A stretch of 5,373 bases of DNA from Spirochaetota bacterium (GTDB lineage: Bacteria > Spirochaetota > Spirochaetia > DSM-27196 > PWMO01). Below the pieces are notes generated by a model. That model was not told where the DNA came from and searched no databases. It worked only from the letters and a program-made list of their open reading frames with translations. The DNA lies in contig JAAAOH010000148.1 in the NCBI GenBank assembly GCA_009908925.1, positions 1 to 5,373 of the forward strand, given 5' to 3'. This document shows, in pieces, positions 5,345-5,373 of the stretch. The position numbers and the translations under genes were made by a program. Position 1 is the first letter of the stretch, and every line of letters begins with the position of its first letter.

Positions 5345-5373
5345 TGACGCTCCGCCGCCGCTCCGCCGGCCTC

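Noticed and set aside
5349..5373. Direct repeat of GCTCCGCCG at the right edge
   Set aside because: Two nine-base copies in very GC-rich sequence cut by the window edge; no basis for a function.

Overview
This window is from a GC-rich bacterial chromosome and is built around the common upper part of the aspartate-family amino acid pathway. From left to right it holds: the 3' end of an NADP-type glutamate dehydrogenase gene (+ strand, cut by the window edge); a hairpin between convergent genes; an aspartate kinase (lysC-like) and a homoserine dehydrogenase (hom) on the - strand, in transcription order hom then lysC; a divergent intergenic region of about 380 bases carrying a well-preserved lysine riboswitch; an aspartate-semialdehyde dehydrogenase gene (asd, + strand) downstream of that riboswitch; and an IclR-family regulator gene (- strand) whose stop codon overlaps the asd stop codon.

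Together the three biosynthetic enzymes convert aspartate to homoserine: LysC phosphorylates aspartate, Asd reduces aspartyl phosphate to the semialdehyde, and Hom reduces the semialdehyde to homoserine. The semialdehyde is also the branch point to diaminopimelate and lysine. Control appears split. asd sits behind a lysine-sensing RNA leader, while hom-lysC reads away from it and probably relies on its own promoter plus ACT-domain feedback in both enzymes. Glutamate dehydrogenase is a plausible metabolic neighbour because it supplies glutamate for transamination, but it faces the other way and need not be co-regulated.

The organism cannot be named from this window. The aspartate kinase resembles the clostridial/YclM-type short enzyme, Asd is of the fungal/archaeal-type branch, and a lysine riboswitch is present. 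An anaerobic Firmicute-like or spirochaete-like lineage with high GC would fit, but this is a weak inference.

I see no mobile element, CRISPR array, tRNA or rRNA, and no evidence for an undescribed multi-gene system. The points most worth a second look are the lysine riboswitch and its apparently terminator-less expression platform, the altered motif in the second ACT domain of the aspartate kinase, and the unusual C-terminal tail of Asd where it overlaps the convergent iclR-family gene.
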